Assembly: GCA_022264855.1 (NCBI GenBank)
Contig: JABYQU010000050.1
Span: 186,001-250,000 of the forward strand
Origin: Lenzites betulinus
Lineage: Eukaryota; Basidiomycota; Agaricomycetes; Polyporales; Polyporaceae
Direction: 5' to 3'
Length of the DNA: 64,000 nucleotides
Below, in pieces: positions 11,282 through 27,938 of the stretch. The notes under the pieces are model-generated. The model did no database searches. It was given only the letters and a program-made list of their open reading frames with translations, and was not told the DNA's origin. The position numbers and the translations under genes are program-made. Positions within the stretch are counted from its first letter, which is position 1; the number at the start of each line of letters is the position of its first letter.

Positions 11282-13162
11282 CGTGGCTCGCTCGCCCTTG
11301 AGGCAGGCAGAGGAGGAGCGGCGGACGGGGGACGGGGGACGGAGGCGGAGGGGGACGAGAGGGTGGCAAGCTCACTCGACGCGTAGGCGCCCATTAACGG
11401 CTTGCCTCGGCATCTTCCGCCCGAGATCCAGATCGACCGCTCACGACGGACCTAGTGTGATCAAGTGGGGGGCATGCATGCATCACAACGATGCAACATA
11501 TGCGGGATAGTATGGAACTGGGAGAACAACGTTTGAGCGAAAGAGCAGGGGGTAGACCAAGGGGGAACATCGCGGGGGCAGCACTAGTTGGATATATATA
11601 GCGACGCGAACCAACTTCAACATAGCAGAGAACGCAACGGAGCGGGGGATGGGGAACAGACATTGGGACATAGGAACACATCACAAAGCAGGTGGCAGCA
11701 GCTTGGGGCCCAGGCGAGCGAGAACTGTTCTGCAAAGGGCGTAGGTCGATTGGAGATCGCGGAGGAGATACAACAAACCGCACAGATACTATATCCTATA
11801 GCACCGTCTTACTGAGCGAGAGGCAGGGCCCCCTGCCTCTCAGTCCCAGTCGCTTTCAAACGAGCGATTTCCTCGCGCAACCGTGCGTTTTCCTCAGCGA
11901 GCGCCTCCGCCTGGCATGCAGCTTCTTGTGCGACCTTGAGCAGAGCTTCCTCGCGCGCCCGTGAGGCCTCCGCCTGGCGTGCAGCGTCTTCTGAGGCCTT
12001 CTGCAGAGCTTCCTCGCGCAAACGTGCAACCTCCGCCCAGTCTCGGGCAGCCTTCGCCCAGTTGCGTGCGGCGTCCTCGCGCAGAGTTTCCTCGCGCGCC
12101 CGTGCAGCCTCCTTCTGGCGGCGCGGCGCCTCCAAACGCTCGTTAACCTCAGCTCGCTTCAACTCGCAGGCCTGCTTGATTTCGCTGTCGTACAACGAGT
12201 CGATCTCCTGCTTCGTGATAATCTTGAATAGTTTCTTGAATGTCCCTGCACGTCCCGCGAGGACGGGTTCGGCGTCGAGCACAGTATCCGTCGAGGACGG
12301 TACGAATGCAGGAGAGATCAAGACACCCCGTGCACCGCAGCTTACTTTAGGGTCGACGTTGGTGCCGCCCAGAAGTACGCGGAGAAGCATCCCCGCAAAC
12401 CAAAAGCATTGGCGGCTGGGGAGTATGTAATCTGGAGAGTGGCTGTTAAGGGCGGCGGCGGCGACAAGGAAGTCCAAGATAGAAGGGGCAGACGCCTCGT
12501 CGAACTTGTATCTGAACACGACTTTATCCCTGCTGGCGTTATGGCGGTTGCAGGTGAAGGTCACCGTGTCTTTCGGCGGAGTAGGTTCCTCGTCAGACAT
12601 AGCGGGGAGGGCGGAGGGGCCTGAGGGGGTGGAATAGGAGGACTGGGAGGACGCGCGGAAGACGTCCGCAGCGGCCTTCTTGATTGGATTGCCACGCTTC
12701 GGGTCGTATGAGCGTTCGACCCTGAGCTCACCGAGGACAGTCGGCCACCGTCCGTGGCCGCTGACGAATTCAACGAGGAGGTACTCGTGCTCGGAGAGGG
12801 TGCCCAGGCACTTCATTAGCCGTACGGTCCGGATGCGCACGGGCCCTGAGTCTAAGAGGGTGCCACTGTCCGAGTCGGAGCTGCTGTAACAACCCTTGGC
12901 TATGAGGTGTAGTTCCAAGGCGGCGCCGACGGGCAGTGTCGAACCACGAATGTCTACGTGAAATAAAGGGTTGAAGAGAGAGGGCATGGGGAGTCCAAGG
13001 ACGCGGATGATGAGCTGAGCGAACGAGGGGATAGACATGGTGATACGAGGTATATGTACGGTTTGCAGAGCGTCGGCGTGTCGGCTGTCGATGGGTCAGT
13101 GCTTCAGTGAACAGTATCGCAGCGCGAACAGCCTGTCCCGAGCTTCGTGTGGCGTCCGACGA
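11269..13162 (-). repeat. Segmental duplication, copy A (donor)
   Basis: This 1.9-kb block matches 28095-29956 in inverted orientation. It covers the whole coiled-coil gene, its promoter up to 13162, and the intergenic DNA as far as codon 4 of the GT69 gene. Because here the GT69 gene is complete, copy A is inferred to be the source. Confidence 0.85.
11809..13038 (-). CDS. Unknown protein with Ala/Arg/Glu-rich coiled coil (copy A)
   Basis: A single-exon gene of 409 codons beginning MSIPSFAQLIIRVLGLP. The N-terminal ~270 residues are globular-looking and I recognise no family. The middle includes KDTVTFTCNRHNASRDKVVF and a conserved IDSLYDSEIKQACELKRAEV segment. From about residue 290 to the end lies a long helical tract of repeated Ala/Arg/Glu heptads (AREETLRED, REEALQKASED, AREEALLKVAQ), ending GTERQGALPLAQ. 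A paralogue at 28219-29433 is full length. It keeps the body nearly unchanged but has a different arrangement of the helical repeats. Conservation of reading frame in both copies supports a real protein. Function unknown. Confidence 0.75.
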   Translation of the reverse strand: MSIPSFAQLIIRVLGLPMPSLFNPLFHVDIRGSTLPVGAALELHLIAKGCYSSSDSDSGTLLDSGPVRIRTVRLMKCLGTLSEHEYLLVEFVSGHGRWPTVLGELRVERSYDPKRGNPIKKAAADVFRASSQSSYSTPSGPSALPAMSDEEPTPPKDTVTFTCNRHNASRDKVVFRYKFDEASAPSILDFLVAAAALNSHSPDYILPSRQCFWFAGMLLRVLLGGTNVDPKVSCGARGVLISPAFVPSSTDTVLDAEPVLAGRAGTFKKLFKIITKQEIDSLYDSEIKQACELKRAEVNERLEAPRRQKEAARAREETLREDAARNWAKAARDWAEVARLREEALQKASEDAARQAEASRAREEALLKVAQEAACQAEALAEENARLREEIARLKATGTERQGALPLAQ

Positions 13163-13602
13163 GCACTCAAGCAAGGAGGCGCCACAGCGAGGCACTTTCT
13201 CACTCCGTCCACGCAGGGTCCACGCGGCCGGGCAGCCGGTCCGCAACCTGAAGAGCCCGGGCATGGCGAGTGAGTGACCAGTACTACAGTGTAGTACTCG
13301 TCAAGTCGTATTTAAACACTTATACAGGTCTAGTACTCCTTACGTTGGGCCGAGGTCGAATGTATGAGAACGCTCGTAAGTTCGGACATATTTCCCCATA
13401 GTTATCCGTTTCTAACAAGCTGCAATGCCACAGTAGCACCTATTGGTACGGTTTGTCGGGTACAGTCAAGAGACAGCCGTTGTCCTCGACAGGCTATCGT
13501 GTTTTTTCATCCATCGCAGAGTTAATACGGGATGCGATGTACCCAAGGCAAAATATGTTCCCAAACATCCGAGTCGATAACATTCCACCGTAAATCAGCA
13601 AT
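13163..13602. other. Intergenic
   Basis: Promoter side of the coiled-coil gene and 3' flank of the Nbs1 gene. No other feature seen. Confidence 0.4.
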
Positions 13603-16600
13603 CTACCTTCGTCTCGTCGATTTCCGCGCTTTGAATGTCGCCCCGTCGTCCGAGTCGTCATCCAGGTAGGCGGCTGGACGCCGAGTCTCCTTCCTCCCAG
13701 CAGCTGCACTAGTGGATCCCTGCGTGGTCCCGCCGCGCCCCGCGGTCGACCGCAACGTAGCCCCCATCTCATTGCCCTCGTCGTCGGACCCAACCTTCGC
13801 GTCCCAGTCCGCGTCGCCCCCGGTACCAGCTTCTTTCTCTTCATCGATATCGGAGTCGATGAACAGCGGCTGTTTCTGTGTCCCCTTGCGCGTTGGCCGC
13901 GCGCTCTGAGATCTCTCCGGTTGAGCCGCTTGCGACTTCTTTGCCTGGCTCTTGCTCCGGCTCGCTGGCTTCGACGGTGCAACCATCACAGTATCCTCTT
14001 CATCATCATCGTCCTCATCGTCGTCGCCGCCAAGCCTCGGGTGCCTCTTTGTGCTCCGCTGGGTCGAACGCTGCGACCTGGTCTTCTCAGCGTCCGAGTC
14101 TGCCACCCTTGCCTGAGAGGTCGTGTGCGTCTGGGACGTCAACGGTGTTTGGGACGAATCCTTCCAGTATCCTGTGGAATGTGGCCGTTAACGCGAGATA
14201 TAAACCTCAGCACCAGCAAAACGTACGAGGGCCGATGCCCAAATCGCCTTCTTCCTCCACGACGAGCTCCACCGGCTCGCGCCGTGGCGCATTGTTTTTC
14301 TACGCAGATGTCAACACATATTTCCCGCGCGATGCCCCCAGCACACGCACTCACCTTCTTAAACTTCTTGAAATCCGGCCGACCCTGCCACTCCAACCTC
14401 CCCTCGCCCCTCCTCAAATGGTCCCTCGAACTCCCGCTCCCATGCGCGCTCTCCCTGAACACCGGCATCTCCAACACGACCATGAAGTTCCCCCGCACGT
14501 CCCCATCATCCCCAAAGTCCTCCAGCACCGCCCACTTGTCGCTCTCCGCCTCCTTCTCCAGCGCCGGCTTCGAGATGCGCAGGTTGTTGAACTCGACGTC
14601 GAACGTGTCCTCCGTCTTCTTCCCCCGCTTCTTCGACGCGACCGCCTTCAGGAACGCATCGTCCTTGTCAGGCACGCCCGCGCCCGCGCCCGCCCGCCCT
14701 CCTGCAGTCTTCTTAGAGCCTGGCTTCGCTCTAGGATGCACCGGCTCTTGCGCCATATCCACGTGCGTCACGATCTGCGAAAGCGGCTTTTTCTGTGGCT
14801 GCGTCTGAGTCTGCGGCGCCCGCGACGGCTCGTCCTCCCCAGTCCGCCGTCTCGTCCGCGGGGGCGCGTCCTCGTCCTCCACATCCCCGTCCTCCGGCGA
14901 CTGCGTCTTCCGCTTCGTGCCCCTCCTCTGCGTCTGGGTCACCCCCGGACTCGTCGCCAGCGTGTTCTCCTCCTCCTCCATCAACACACCCATCCGCCCC
15001 CCTCCGCTGTCCGCCGTAGCACTGCCCCCGCTCGCCCCCGCGCGCCCACTCCGCCCCGTCGAGCGCGTGCCCGACGGCGGCGGCATCGACGGCTCGTACT
15101 GCGTCATGCTCTCCGGCGGGGCCGCGTGCTGGCTCCCGTACTCGTCCCAGCTCATCCCGGCCACCTTGTCCGGGTCGCTCTGGTCGAACAGCGCCTTGAA
15201 CTTCTTGTGCGGCGGCTCCTCGCCGTCGTTCATGAACGCATCCCCGGACTCCGGGAACAGCTGGCTCGAGCTGGAGATGCTCTGTGCTTGGGTGCCAACT
15301 CGCCGTTTAAGGCGGGATGGTCGTCCTGGCGTGGGCGGCTGCAATATGCGTGAGTTTGCTTAGTGAACAGAACGATGGAGTGCGTCAGCCGGCTCACGAT
15401 CACAGGCTCGGAGCGCACTACGGCAGGTAGCGGTTCCTCAGAGGCTCTGGCGCTGCCCGAGTTGTGGTCTACATCTACGGACATGTCGTCGATCCCGATG
15501 ATCGTCTTCGGTCGTGCAGCTCTCCGAACCAGTGTCTACAATAACGACACCTCAGCACGCTATACTCGCCCACGCCGGGAATGAAAGACAACGCACTCGC
15601 CGGGGTTGGATAGGCTCCGCCTGCGCATCGTCGTCTTTACCCGCCTCAGGTTGCACTTGGGATGAAGGGGGCGGTGGTGAAGGTGCCCGCGAAGACGCAC
15701 GCGAAACCGCCCTCCTAGGAAGCCTCCGCTTCGGGGCTGCGTCTACATCTGCCTCGACTGCGAGAACCGGCGATGGTTCACGCCGCCTCTTCGTCGATGC
15801 AGGAGGGCCAGCAGTAGGAGGTGGGATCGAGGGCTCATCCTCGATAGAGTTCGGTACTACATCCGGTAGCACGGATTCCTGGATCGCTGTTGAACATCCG
15901 TCAATATGTGTTACCGTCAAAAGCGAAGACACTACTCACGTTCCTCGGCCGCACATGCCGAGTCGACGTATGAGATGTCTGCATACACAGCCGCCTCGAC
16001 GATCTTCTCCGGGTCTAAGAACTTGAGCCCAAAGCTGGTGCATATCAGCCAATCTGCTCGCTTCTGTAGACCGCTCGGCACTGCACATACCTCTTCGCCT
16101 CATCGACGAGCGACTCCCAAGCCTCATCGCCAATAGCAGGAGCCACAGCATGCCGGTCAGCAACCAGCACAAGCGTCGGGTCCCTTGCCTTCCCCTTCGC
16201 CAGGACTCTCCTGAACCGCTCCGGGCCGCTCTCCACCGCAAAACACTCGTACTCGCCCTCACCCCTCCTGACGAGCTCCTTCAGCGTACTAGGCGCCTCG
16301 GCCCCCTTCTCCCCAGCGAATATGAAACGATGGTCCCGGAACATGCCCACGCGCTCTTCGTTTGGCTGCCATATATCGAACTTCTTCAGGCGAGAAGGGA
16401 GCGTGGGGGAGAACGTCGGGCGGTACTTGGCAGTGGGCGGAAGCACGAACGTTTCCTCCAGTGCGCTCAATTCGCCCTCTTCCGCTTTCCCGGCGTCCAG
16501 TACGGCCGTAAGCCATTCGGGCTTGACGAAATTGGCCAGAGATATCAATGACGTCGCGATAGCAGGGTTGAGTGAGTACGTGGGAGTGAGATGGTGGGTT

Positions 16601-17298
16601 ATCTCAGCATGGGGGGTTAGGACAGCATGAATACCTGCACAATGCATGAGCATCCGAAATGTCAATGTACAGGCGAACATACCCAGTTCAGCACAATCTT
16701 TAGTAGATATTGAAGGACCCGCGCGTGTGCCTCCAGTGTAGCAGCACACGCGCTCCCATCGTACGCTGCCGGGCAAATTATGAGCTGCGAGTACAGCATG
16801 CACAACCAACCGTGGAGTGTACTCACCTAACGGGCACACTGGCCGAAAGGTGGATGACATCCTCGCTCACAAGCTCAAACGAGGTGAATCCCGGGATCTT
16901 GTAGCGCGGGCTCTGTATCGTAGGGCGCTCGACATTACGCGTTCGATCGGTGATGTTTTGGAACGTGAGCGTCGGGATGAAGTTTGGGTCCGCCTGTGAG
17001 GGGTAAGCAAGGTTGAGCACGCGCACACAAAGCTTTCCGGAGTAGAGCAAGCACCCACGGCCTGTTCCTCCGAGCACGGTCCAACGATGAAGACCGCGTG
17101 CGTCTTTGACAGAGCCTTGCTCTTGATGATGAGAAGTGCTTCCTTCCGTCCTATGGTATACTCCCTGCCCGTCTTGAGCAGCTTGGACTCTGTCCCGAGT
17201 TAGGGCTAATTTTGAGGTTGCAGAGACCTTCGAGGCTCACTTTCTGGCGGGGGTCCGTCTCCATACTCATCGTCGAAGGGACCCGTAATGAGCCACAT
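13603..17298 (-). CDS. NBS1: Nbs1/nibrin (Xrs2-like) subunit of the MRN complex
   Basis: DNA double-strand-break sensor that binds Mre11-Rad50 and Tel1/ATM in the nucleus. The start at 17298 gives MWLITGPFDDE, the usual nibrin N-terminus. After a short intron comes KLLKTGREYTIGRKEALLII and SKALSKTHAVF, the FHA-domain core with its phosphothreonine-binding Arg and Ser/His residues. ADPNFIPTLTFQNITD completes the FHA domain (~16830-17000). Two BRCT repeats follow (16045-16780), with STKDCAEL, HAEITHHLTP, WLTAVL and a second repeat ending near 15955. The C-terminal half (15932-13603) is disordered, with FDVEFNNLRI, RPDFKKFKKV and LGIG...YWKDSS blocks and a charged end, where Mre11 and ATM contacts lie in this family. 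At least seven introns; the join between FHA and BRCT1 (~16750-16840) and the join near 15350-15550 were not resolved in frame by eye. Confidence 0.85.
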
Positions 17299-17562
17299 GA
17301 GGGGAATGAGAGGGCGAACGAGAGTATGAGTGGAAGTAGCACCCGCAAGCGCCCATTAACGCGTCGCGACGCGTCCAAATATTAGCGCCTTTCATCTCCA
17401 CGTGCTCCCCCTTGAACGCAGGACGTTGGCAGTCCTCCTTTTCCTGCCGCACACGCCTGATCAAAACTCGAGATTATACGCATAAAGCATAAGATACACC
17501 AGACAGTCCATGCCTCTCGTACAGTACAATTATACTAGCAATAAACTTCACGCATCCCCGCC

Positions 17563-21978
<4,416 letters not shown>

Positions 21979-22989
21979 ATACGGCAGCCCCCTCCTTCCA
22001 GCTCTGCGATAGTGCTCTTGATCAGACCGCTGTCCTTGCTCTTGGAACGCGTTCTGTCGCTCAAACACATGCCGAGAACAGTCTACGCCGAGCTGGACGT
22101 GGCCAGAATGCACTTTCTCATCGCCTCACCACCCTCACATAGCCGCGGATCAATCACTGCGCGAGGGCTGAGGCGTTCGGCAATTCAAGGATGTGGCGCG
22201 AGAAGTTCTCCCAAAAATCCCGATCTGACTTTGACATACGGAAGGTTGAAACTGTTCTGTCGTTATGTACCTCTCAAGAACGTTGCACAGCCAGTCATGA
22301 ACTAGCAGGAATAGAGAACAGTCGCATTGTGCGGCCTTCCTCACCAGTAGGTCTCCTGCCTAACATGGGGGGCTGAATAGGCGGATAGACTCGAGGGAGA
22401 GACACGCAAGACGGTGAGTGGTACATAGTTCGCTTAGATGTACAGACTTTGGTGGTGCCTATTATACAGTGAAATGCGATACTACGAGTGAAGGATATAA
22501 CAGACATCGACAACGATATTGGTAGCAGGAGATACTGTGTAAAGGGTCTCACAAATTGACACTCATACCGGAGTCTAGGATTCGACATAAGGCCCTGGTG
22601 GGTACCCACTATAGAGCTCAGTGGGCAGAGTGAGGCCGGTGTGAATCTGGGATGGATGGCAAAGAGACTACGCCGGTGTAGGTGAGCGGCACATTTAAAC
22701 AGCCCGTGGAAAGATAGAACGAAATACGAAGCAGACGAGTAGGCGTAGCACCAGGCATAGCATGAGCATGTCTGGAGAGGACGTGGGGCACGAGTGAGTG
22801 CAGCCAGTGTGCAGCCAGGAGAGGCCACAAGTGAGTACAACGAGGAGAAGCTCGTAGCACATACTTGCGACGGACATGTGGCCATGTATTGACGAATGTG
22901 TCGCTGTGTAAATCTATAAAAGAATAGCTTCACACTGTGATACATCGGTCAATAACTCACAGTGACACCTAAGAATATGATAAGTTGCT
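21979..22989. other. Intergenic, nothing recognised
   Basis: Promoter region of the demethylase gene and about 1 kb without a supportable gene. A 216-codon minus-strand frame (22945-22295) has no recognisable domain and a composition unlike the nearby genes. Confidence 0.4.
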
Positions 22990-24450
22990 TGATCACTAGT
23001 GTGCGTAGGAACTTTGAAACCCGTCAGCGCCGCCGCCCGGCACCCTTCTTCCGCTTGACAGCGGCGCCGTGGGACGCTCAGAATCGGTACCGGCCGACTC
23101 GCCGACAGCTTCCTCCACGCCGCCGTCCACTTCATCGTGCCCACGCTTAGTCTGCACGCTGTGAGCCGAGGTTTTGGTGGCGACGGCTTTGCGCGCAGCG
23201 TTTGACGAGGCCTTGTGCACCCCCCCGCCTGCCCTGGCGTGACATCTCCTCGAGCGGGCATGTGAACGAGCCCTCTATGCGCTCGCCTCGGGCGCACGTT
23301 ACATAGCCCAAGGCCCACACGGTCAGGGATAGTCCGTAGGCGTCGCAGGCGCAACGTCGTACAGGCCCTGCCAATCGTGCGCTCCGATGCGCCGCATGAT
23401 GTCCTCATAGATCTCGAACTCGGTGCGCCGCCCCCTCTCCAGCCAGTTGTCCTTGACCGCGTAGTACCTCCGGTCCTTCGCGTCAATCAACTTGTCGCTC
23501 TCCCTGTACGCGCGGAACACCCGCGTGCAGCTCCCGAACCCATGTTCGGCCCCCTGATTGGCAAGGGTCTCGACGGTGATGTAGGGCTCGCCCCCGACAG
23601 TGATGCGGTACTGCTTCTTCTAGCGCTTGCTCTTCTTGGGTTGGACGAAGGACCGGGGCCTGGGGAGGAGAGGGGCTCCATCGAGAGTGGCGAAAGCGAA
23701 ACGGGAGTACACATCAATAAGCAGCTTGGCCTCCTATAATATAGACCAAAATGTCAACGAAGCACTTCGATGGTGGAAGGGCGCGCCTTATCGTGTTAAG
23801 GTCAAAGGAATCGCTCCCGACCATGACGGCGCGATCCATACTGTATGCTAAAGGCGAACCGCGGTGTCCGCAAAGGTGATGCCGAAGGTGAAGCGCCGAC
23901 GAAGATCTGTGCGCATGGTATGATGCATGCTCCATATGAACTTCTTCGAATTCTGAGCGAGAAGGAGGTGAGTACGAACGACAAAGGTACGGCGGGCGGA
24001 GGCAAGTCTATAGTAGTAGAAGGTCTGTGACCGCCTGAGTCTCGGACTCAGGGAGGTCGATCACCCACTCCGAGTCAGTTTTGTCGTCGTTGTATGCGTC
24101 GTTTTCTTCTTCGTCCTCCTCCTCATCGTCCGAGCCGACTTCTGCGTCATCATCCTCGCCCGCGGATGACAGCTGCGCGCCCTTCAAAATCGTTTACTCT
24201 TCGGCGACGACGGTGCTGTCCCAGTTAAACACATCGCCGGGCTCGCTCGTCACCTGGTGCACGCCATCCGGCATCGCGGTGTTCGCCTTCCAGCTCGGGA
24301 GTTGGCGGGTGCCAATATTGCTCTCGAGCGCGCACCTCTACACCAGGCTGTCCTTGACGTCGAAGCATGAGGTCATGGCTGGGACTTGGCTGCAGCGTTC
24401 ACGACGGCGTGGACGAGCAGTGCGGGCGTGCGACTCAGATGTGCGCCTGA
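22990..24450 (-). pseudogene. FunK1-type fungal protein kinase, broken
   Basis: Pieces of a FunK1 kinase lie in order on the minus strand. Near 23800-23960 is RTDLRRRFTFGITFADTAVR then SMDRAVMVGSDSFDLN, the usual 'RTHlFSifI...RliRwDRaGaivt' region. At 23640-23340 follow YITVETLANQ, FGSCTRVFRAY, YYAVKDNWLERG and RTEFEIYEDI, corresponding to the start of the kinase lobe. Near 23020-23160 is a basic tail (QTKRGHDEVDG) of the type that ends FunK1 proteins. Several stops (for example near 24190 and 23340) interrupt it. The HRD and DFG-equivalent core is missing between 23340 and 23160, so no kinase activity is expected. Compare the intact relative at 33744-36361. Confidence 0.6.
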
Positions 24451-25056
24451 TCCACCCGAGTATCAATTCATTTTGGTCCCATCGCCACCGTTGCTATCCA
24501 CCCCCATCGTCGCTCATCTCTCCGACGAATCCGGTTACGCTGATGCAGTCCGAACCGCCGTGTACGTATCTCCTCCGCTTCCTCAACTCCCATCCCGACA
24601 ACGCGTCGGCATCCTCTAAAATACATTAACGTCCTCCGTCCAACAGACGTCTCTGCGCGTTCCATAGTTCATAATACGCGGACGCAGCGCGGCTCATCAC
24701 AACCCGCCGTTCTGTTTCAGTATCTACGTCCGACAGTGCTCGAACAGCCTCTGCTATCATAACGCCGCATCCAATCGCTGTCCTCCCCCTCATCACCGAG
24801 ATGCTGCTTTGTCGCGACCCTCCCAGCCGCCCGCTCTGTTCCTGGCCCTCGGCACCCGCCTCCCTCGGATCCCCGCCCTGCTCTCCTCCTCCCCCCGCGC
24901 CCGTGGTCGTCTTCGTTGTCGTCCACCTCCATGTTCTGACGCTGGACGTTGTCTTTCCCTCTCCCCTGCTCCTGCACGCCCCTGCTCTCTCCTTTTCTTC
25001 TTTTCGGGACCGTGCTGCTTTACTCTGCCCTGCTGGGACTCGCGGATGCAACTTCA

Positions 25057-27074
25057 ATGGATTCTCTAGGTCGAATACTGGCGGCCTCCCTCTTCCTTCT
25101 TCATCTCTTCGTCCTCCCCGCCCGCGCCCAAAGCGTCCATGGCTTCAACTGGGGCTTTTCTGTGAGTCCCCGCCGTGTTCCCCAATGTCGCACGGAGACT
25201 GAGCGCGCTTGACGTCAGACGCAATCCACCTCTTCGAACATTGTGGAATGCCAAACGTCGCCCATCCGGCTCATCCCCCTCAACGGCACAACCTCTCTCG
25301 GCGTCGCGCCATACTTCATGATGGCCATCGAGGTAGACGGCGTCACCACCGTCACGCCCATCGGCAGCGACCCGACCCAGCTCCTGTGGCAAAACACCCA
25401 CCACGGAAGTACGTGCCTTGTTCTCTCTTCTGCGCCCGCGATTCGACCATGTCGCCCAGATGCGCAGCTCCTTCTCACGGTCATGGACTCGAACGGAAGC
25501 ACGGCCGGGTTCCCTCCCTCGTTCTTCAATGTGATCGGTACGTCCGCGCGTGTGTTTTGCGTGGCTGGGATTGACCATCTGCGGGTGTGGCAGCTGCATC
25601 TGACGGGAAGGACACATCCTGCCTCATCCCGGTCCCGACGCCCTCGACACTCCGCATCACCCCAAATGTCACCGCGGATCTCCAGACGTGCCAGCCGTGG
25701 GGGCTCACCATCACAGGCGGCACCAAGCCGTACAGCGTCACACTCGGACAGCTCAACTCGGGCGTGATCACGAACGTCACGATGGGCCCGCTGGACGATG
25801 TGCTCACGTACATCAATCGCGCGTCGCCGGACGAACCCCTGGTTGGTGAGTGAAAGCAACGCGCTACAAAGTCCAGAGCGAATTCGCTTACAGAGTGTAT
25901 ATTTAGCCGCCGTCGTAGATGCGTGAGTGCTATTGCCGGCACGGACATTGGACGGCTTCACTGACAGCCTATTTTCAGCACGGGTCAATGGGGCGTGTCG
26001 ACCGTCGCCGTCAACACTGCGGGGTCCACAGACGCCGACTGTCCGGGACTGAACACTAGCTCCAAAACGCGGGCGCAAATACAGGCAGAGCAGGCGGCGG
26101 AAGCCGCCGCGGCGCAGGCCTCTGCTGCCAAATCGCACTCGACGACCATCGCGCTCGCGATCGTGTTCGGGGTGGTGGTTCCTCTGCTCTTAGTGGCCGG
26201 CGTCGGATTCTGGTGGTGGCGCCGCAGGAGACAGATGATGCAGCGGATGTCAGCGGAACCCGTCACACAGCCCACGCCCTACGACCCCGAACAGCAAGGC
26301 GGCGCGGGCCGCCCGAGCCTGAACCTCGACATGTCGCAGGTGTCGAGCGTGTTGCGGGTCAACAGCCAGGCGCGGCGCTCCCCCACCTGGGCGGTAGACA
26401 CCGACGACGAGCCCGTGCGCCAGTCCGACAGCCCGACGTCGCTGGACATGTCCACGCAGGACGTCCGCCACACCATCCCGACGCCGTACCTCACCTCCGC
26501 CTCGCTCCCGCGCCCCACCCCGCGCACGACGCCCACGACGCGCTCCCCGCGCACGCCGCCCGACGGCGGGGTGCCGATGACGCCCAACTCGACGTCGCCC
26601 GCGGCGACGCTCAGCGCGGAGGCGCGCTACCGCAAGGCGCTGGAGGCGCACGCGGGCGCGCACGCGGCGCGCGCGCGGCTGCAGGCGCAGATGTCCGTCT
26701 CCGGGAGCGTGCCGGGGAGCGCGGCGTCGAGCCCGGTCGCGGGCCCGTCGACGCGCCCGTTCTCGGGGCGCGCGCAGGTGCAGCGCTCGCAGTCGGCGGG
26801 CGTGGTGCGCACGTTCCCGGCGCAGCGGCAGCAGCCGCGGCGCGGGGGCGCGTCGCTCCGGCTCCCGCCTGTGGCGGCGATCGCGGAGGACGAGGCGGGG
26901 GCGGAGGAGCTGGACGGGCCGGATATCATCATTCAGCATCGGGACGGGGGGATCGTGGAGGAGCTGCCGCCGCCGTACTTGGACAGCTATTCGCCGGGGG
27001 CGAGTACTGCGCGGACGGGGGGCGGCGGGGCGACGAGGAGCCCGCGGTCGGCGGGCTCGCCGCGGTCATCATAG
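25057..27074 (+). CDS. Single-pass type I membrane protein with mucin-like cytosolic tail
   Basis: Six exons join in frame: 25057-25161, 25219-25408, 25460-25537, 25594-25845, a 16-nt exon 25907-25922, and 25979-27074; ~578 residues. A signal peptide (GRILAASLFLLHLFVLPARA, residues ~5-24) is followed by an ectodomain with several Asn-X-Ser/Thr sites and ITGGTKPYSVTLGQ. This arrangement is common in agaricomycete surface proteins. Then comes one transmembrane helix (IALAIVFGVVVPLLLVAGVG) with a basic stop-transfer sequence (WWWRRRRQ). The cytosolic tail is Pro/Ser/Ala-rich and ends with a PPPYLDSYSPG motif; a PPxY motif could recruit a WW-domain ubiquitin ligase. Function unknown; adhesion or wall sensing is a guess. 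Confidence 0.75.
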
Positions 27075-27938
27075 CAATGTGCAGAGCGGGAGGGGTGTGT
27101 CGGGGTTGTGGGGGAAAGCGGTGGGCTTTCGGATACCCAGTTTGACTGCGTTTTCTGACCTGCCAGGCTCAGGTCCACCAGGGGTTTGCTTTGCACAGTG
27201 TTTTTGTAGCCGGTGGTGTGCTCGAGGTCTCGACTTTCCGCTCCTTTGCCCCGCGTTCGGATGTAGATTACTATCTGGTAGTGTGTTGTATGAGTAGCGC
27301 GTTCGTCCCGTGGCGCAAGACCGGCTTGAGTGAGCGACGGCGTGAACACGCTGAGCGTGACACACGCGTGGTGTCGGGACGCCGCGAGATAGACATGTAT
27401 ATACAGGTGCACTTTTGGTGAACCGACTTTCCTCTCTCCTCCGTCACGGACGCACTCTGTTGCGGCATCGCGTGTCCAGCCCGCCGTCTGTGCGAGTCGC
27501 CTCTATGACACAGACTCATAGTACACCCGCCTACAAGCCCTTGTGCCCGCAGACGCGGCGCGGCGACATGCTCCCAGCTCTCGCGAACCCGCGTCGAAGG
27601 GAATGAGGGCGATATATTATTAGTCAGCTCATGCAATGTATGTACACAGATTAAATTATACTCCGACATACATATGCGTGCTACCCGCGGTGTGTGCATC
27701 TACGTCGGCAGTGGGCACCATTCGACGCGAACATTGTTAGTGACCCTAAAGTTAGACCAAACTTAGACTGCCTGGCAATGAGCGCTCGTTGGGTTGCACT
27801 GCCACAGGGGTAGCGTCCGCCAGCGCTTAGTGCGTGGATGTTCACATCCACGCCTCTTTCGCCCAAAATTTCGCTTCGTATAGGTAATTACACCACCTGG
27901 TCGACGCGTAGGCGGGCCCAAGGCGCGTCGCGCAAAAA
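27075..27938. other. Intergenic, nothing recognised
   Basis: 3' flank of the membrane-protein gene up to the tRNA gene. No coding frame I can support. Confidence 0.4.

Noticed and set aside
13878..15353. 491-codon plus-strand frame with Arg/Pro-rich translation
   Set aside because: Antisense shadow of the Nbs1 coding exons; GC-rich codons leave few stops on the opposite strand.
22295..22945. 216-codon minus-strand frame
   Set aside because: No domain, atypical Cys/Ser/Arg composition, no supporting start context; likely chance or untranslated DNA near the demethylase promoter.
24626..25057. 143-codon minus-strand frame upstream of the membrane-protein gene
   Set aside because: Low-complexity Gly/Arg/Glu translation of a pyrimidine-rich promoter; not a credible gene.
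26213..27145. 310-codon frame rich in Ala/Gly/Arg
   Set aside because: Frame-shifted shadow of the last exon of the 25057-27074 membrane protein.
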